This document shows, in pieces, positions 5,095-5,492 of a stretch of 5,492 bases of DNA (its first letter is position 1; every line of letters begins with the position of its first letter). Source of the DNA: Flavobacteriaceae bacterium (GTDB lineage Bacteria; Bacteroidota; Bacteroidia; Flavobacteriales; Flavobacteriaceae); the NCBI GenBank assembly GCA_018623955.1, contig JAAZUX010000067.1:1-5492 (forward strand), written 5' to 3'. The position numbers were made by a program, and so were the translations under genes. The notes beneath the pieces were generated by a model. That model had not been told where the DNA came from. It worked only from the letters and a program-made list of their open reading frames with translations, and made no database searches.

Positions 5095-5290
5095 ATAAGG
5101 TTAAAATATACTTTTATGCCATCTAATTGTTGGCCACTTACATAATCTTATTTTAAAAAGAAAAACCCAGAGATTAGTTATGGTAAGTTTTAGGGGCGTT
5201 TTTTTTCGTTACAAAAACGTGGGGGGTGTGCCTTGATGTTATACAGTCGCGCTAATGGGTAGCGTTCTGATTTATTTTTATATTAGTTCT
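5095..5290. other. Gene-free stretch between tRNA-Val and the exported-protein gene
   Basis: No gene is visible on either strand. It contains T8 (5199-5206) and G6 (5221-5226) runs, a loose inverted repeat CGTTTTT/AAAAACG (5197-5203, 5213-5219) and CGCTA/TAGCG with a 5-base loop (5250-5254, 5260-5264). TATTTTTA at 5273-5280 resembles a -7 box for the gene at 5291, but no -33 box is found at the right distance. Confidence 0.5.
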
Positions 5291-5492
5291 ATGAAAAAAT
5301 ATTTGAAACACGCATTAGTTTTTGGGATCATTAAAAAAATATCCATTCTTATCTTCTTAATTACGAACTATTCATTTGCCCAAACTGATCAATTTGATTT
5401 GTTAAAAGATGAAACGCTTTTGGAGGGCTTGTCTTTCAATTTTAAATATCAAAATCAAACTGCTGTTCACATACAGTTTGAGAATAAAAAAG
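5291..5492 (+). CDS. Exported protein, N-terminal part only (runs off the right edge)
   Basis: Sixty-seven codons are open from the ATG at 5291 to the window end. The N-terminus is a convincing Sec signal peptide: a basic start (MKKYLKH), a hydrophobic core ending ILIFLITNYSFA, and a probable cut before Q31 in the A-Q pattern common in Bacteroidota. The visible mature part (starting QTDQFDLLKDETLLEG) is acidic then mixed, with no motif that I recognise, so function is unknown. The hydrophobic core is interrupted by KK at 15-16, so an internal start near the second hydrophobic block is possible, but no ATG or strong alternative is seen. A -7-like TATTTTTA ends 10 bp before the ATG. Confidence 0.72.
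   Translation, partial: MKKYLKHALVFGIIKKISILIFLITNYSFAQTDQFDLLKDETLLEGLSFNFKYQNQTAVHIQFENKK

Noticed and set aside
5066..5095. Nine-codon ORFs starting ATGCC after the tRNA (two similar starts at 5066 and about 5116)
   Set aside because: They are too short, have no start signal, and look like a by-product of the short repeats.
4699..5145. Direct repeat ACTTACATAA on both sides of the tRNA (4699-4708 and 5136-5145) as att-like sites
   Set aside because: A 10-base AT-rich match within about 450 bp of AT-rich DNA is likely by chance, and integrative elements normally duplicate the tRNA end itself.
5161..5219. Second terminator or hairpin around the T8 run at 5199-5206
   Set aside because: The CCC/GGGG and A/T pairings are broken by mismatches, and no upstream transcription unit needs a terminator there after the strong one at 5035-5065.

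Overview
The window reads as AT-rich chromosomal DNA of a Bacteroidota species, most likely a marine-type flavobacterium. This rests on four things: exported proteins with short signal peptides ending in A-Q, a Bacteroidota-style M1 peptidase, promoters of the TTTG / TAnnTTTG type instead of -35/-10 boxes, and starts without Shine-Dalgarno sequences. Most of the window is ordinary core-type gene content.

Layout, left to right. (1) 2-2278, plus strand: an exported M1-family zinc metallopeptidase whose 5' end lies outside the window. The reading frame is intact except for one in-frame TAG at 1196-1198, which falls between the GMEYP motif and the HEIGH zinc site. (2) 2368-2640, plus strand: a TatA/E-type twin-arginine translocase subunit. 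(3) 4473-2637, minus strand: a compact run of four genes: a small exported four-cysteine protein, a small two-helix membrane protein, a flavin reductase-like FMN protein and a class I O-methyltransferase. The last of these converges on tatA, and the two stop codons share one CTAG. (4) 4474-4958: about 485 bp without a protein gene. It holds a promoter for the four-gene run, a strong intrinsic terminator facing the minus strand, a possible small RNA gene ending at that terminator, and the tRNA promoter. (5) 4959-5065: tRNA-Val(GAC) with its own terminator. (6) 5066-5290: a gene-free stretch with a tandem GTCGACCTA repeat. (7) 5291 to the right edge: the first 67 codons of an unrecognised exported protein.

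How the parts work together: the peptidase and TatA both concern the cell envelope but probably do not form one pathway. The flavin reductase and methyltransferase are separated by 8 bp and are very likely co-transcribed with the two small membrane-associated proteins. Their shared role cannot be read from sequence.

No clearly new system is visible. The points most worth checking are the amber codon in an otherwise intact peptidase, and the small minus-strand transcription unit whose terminator T-run is also the -33 box of the next promoter.
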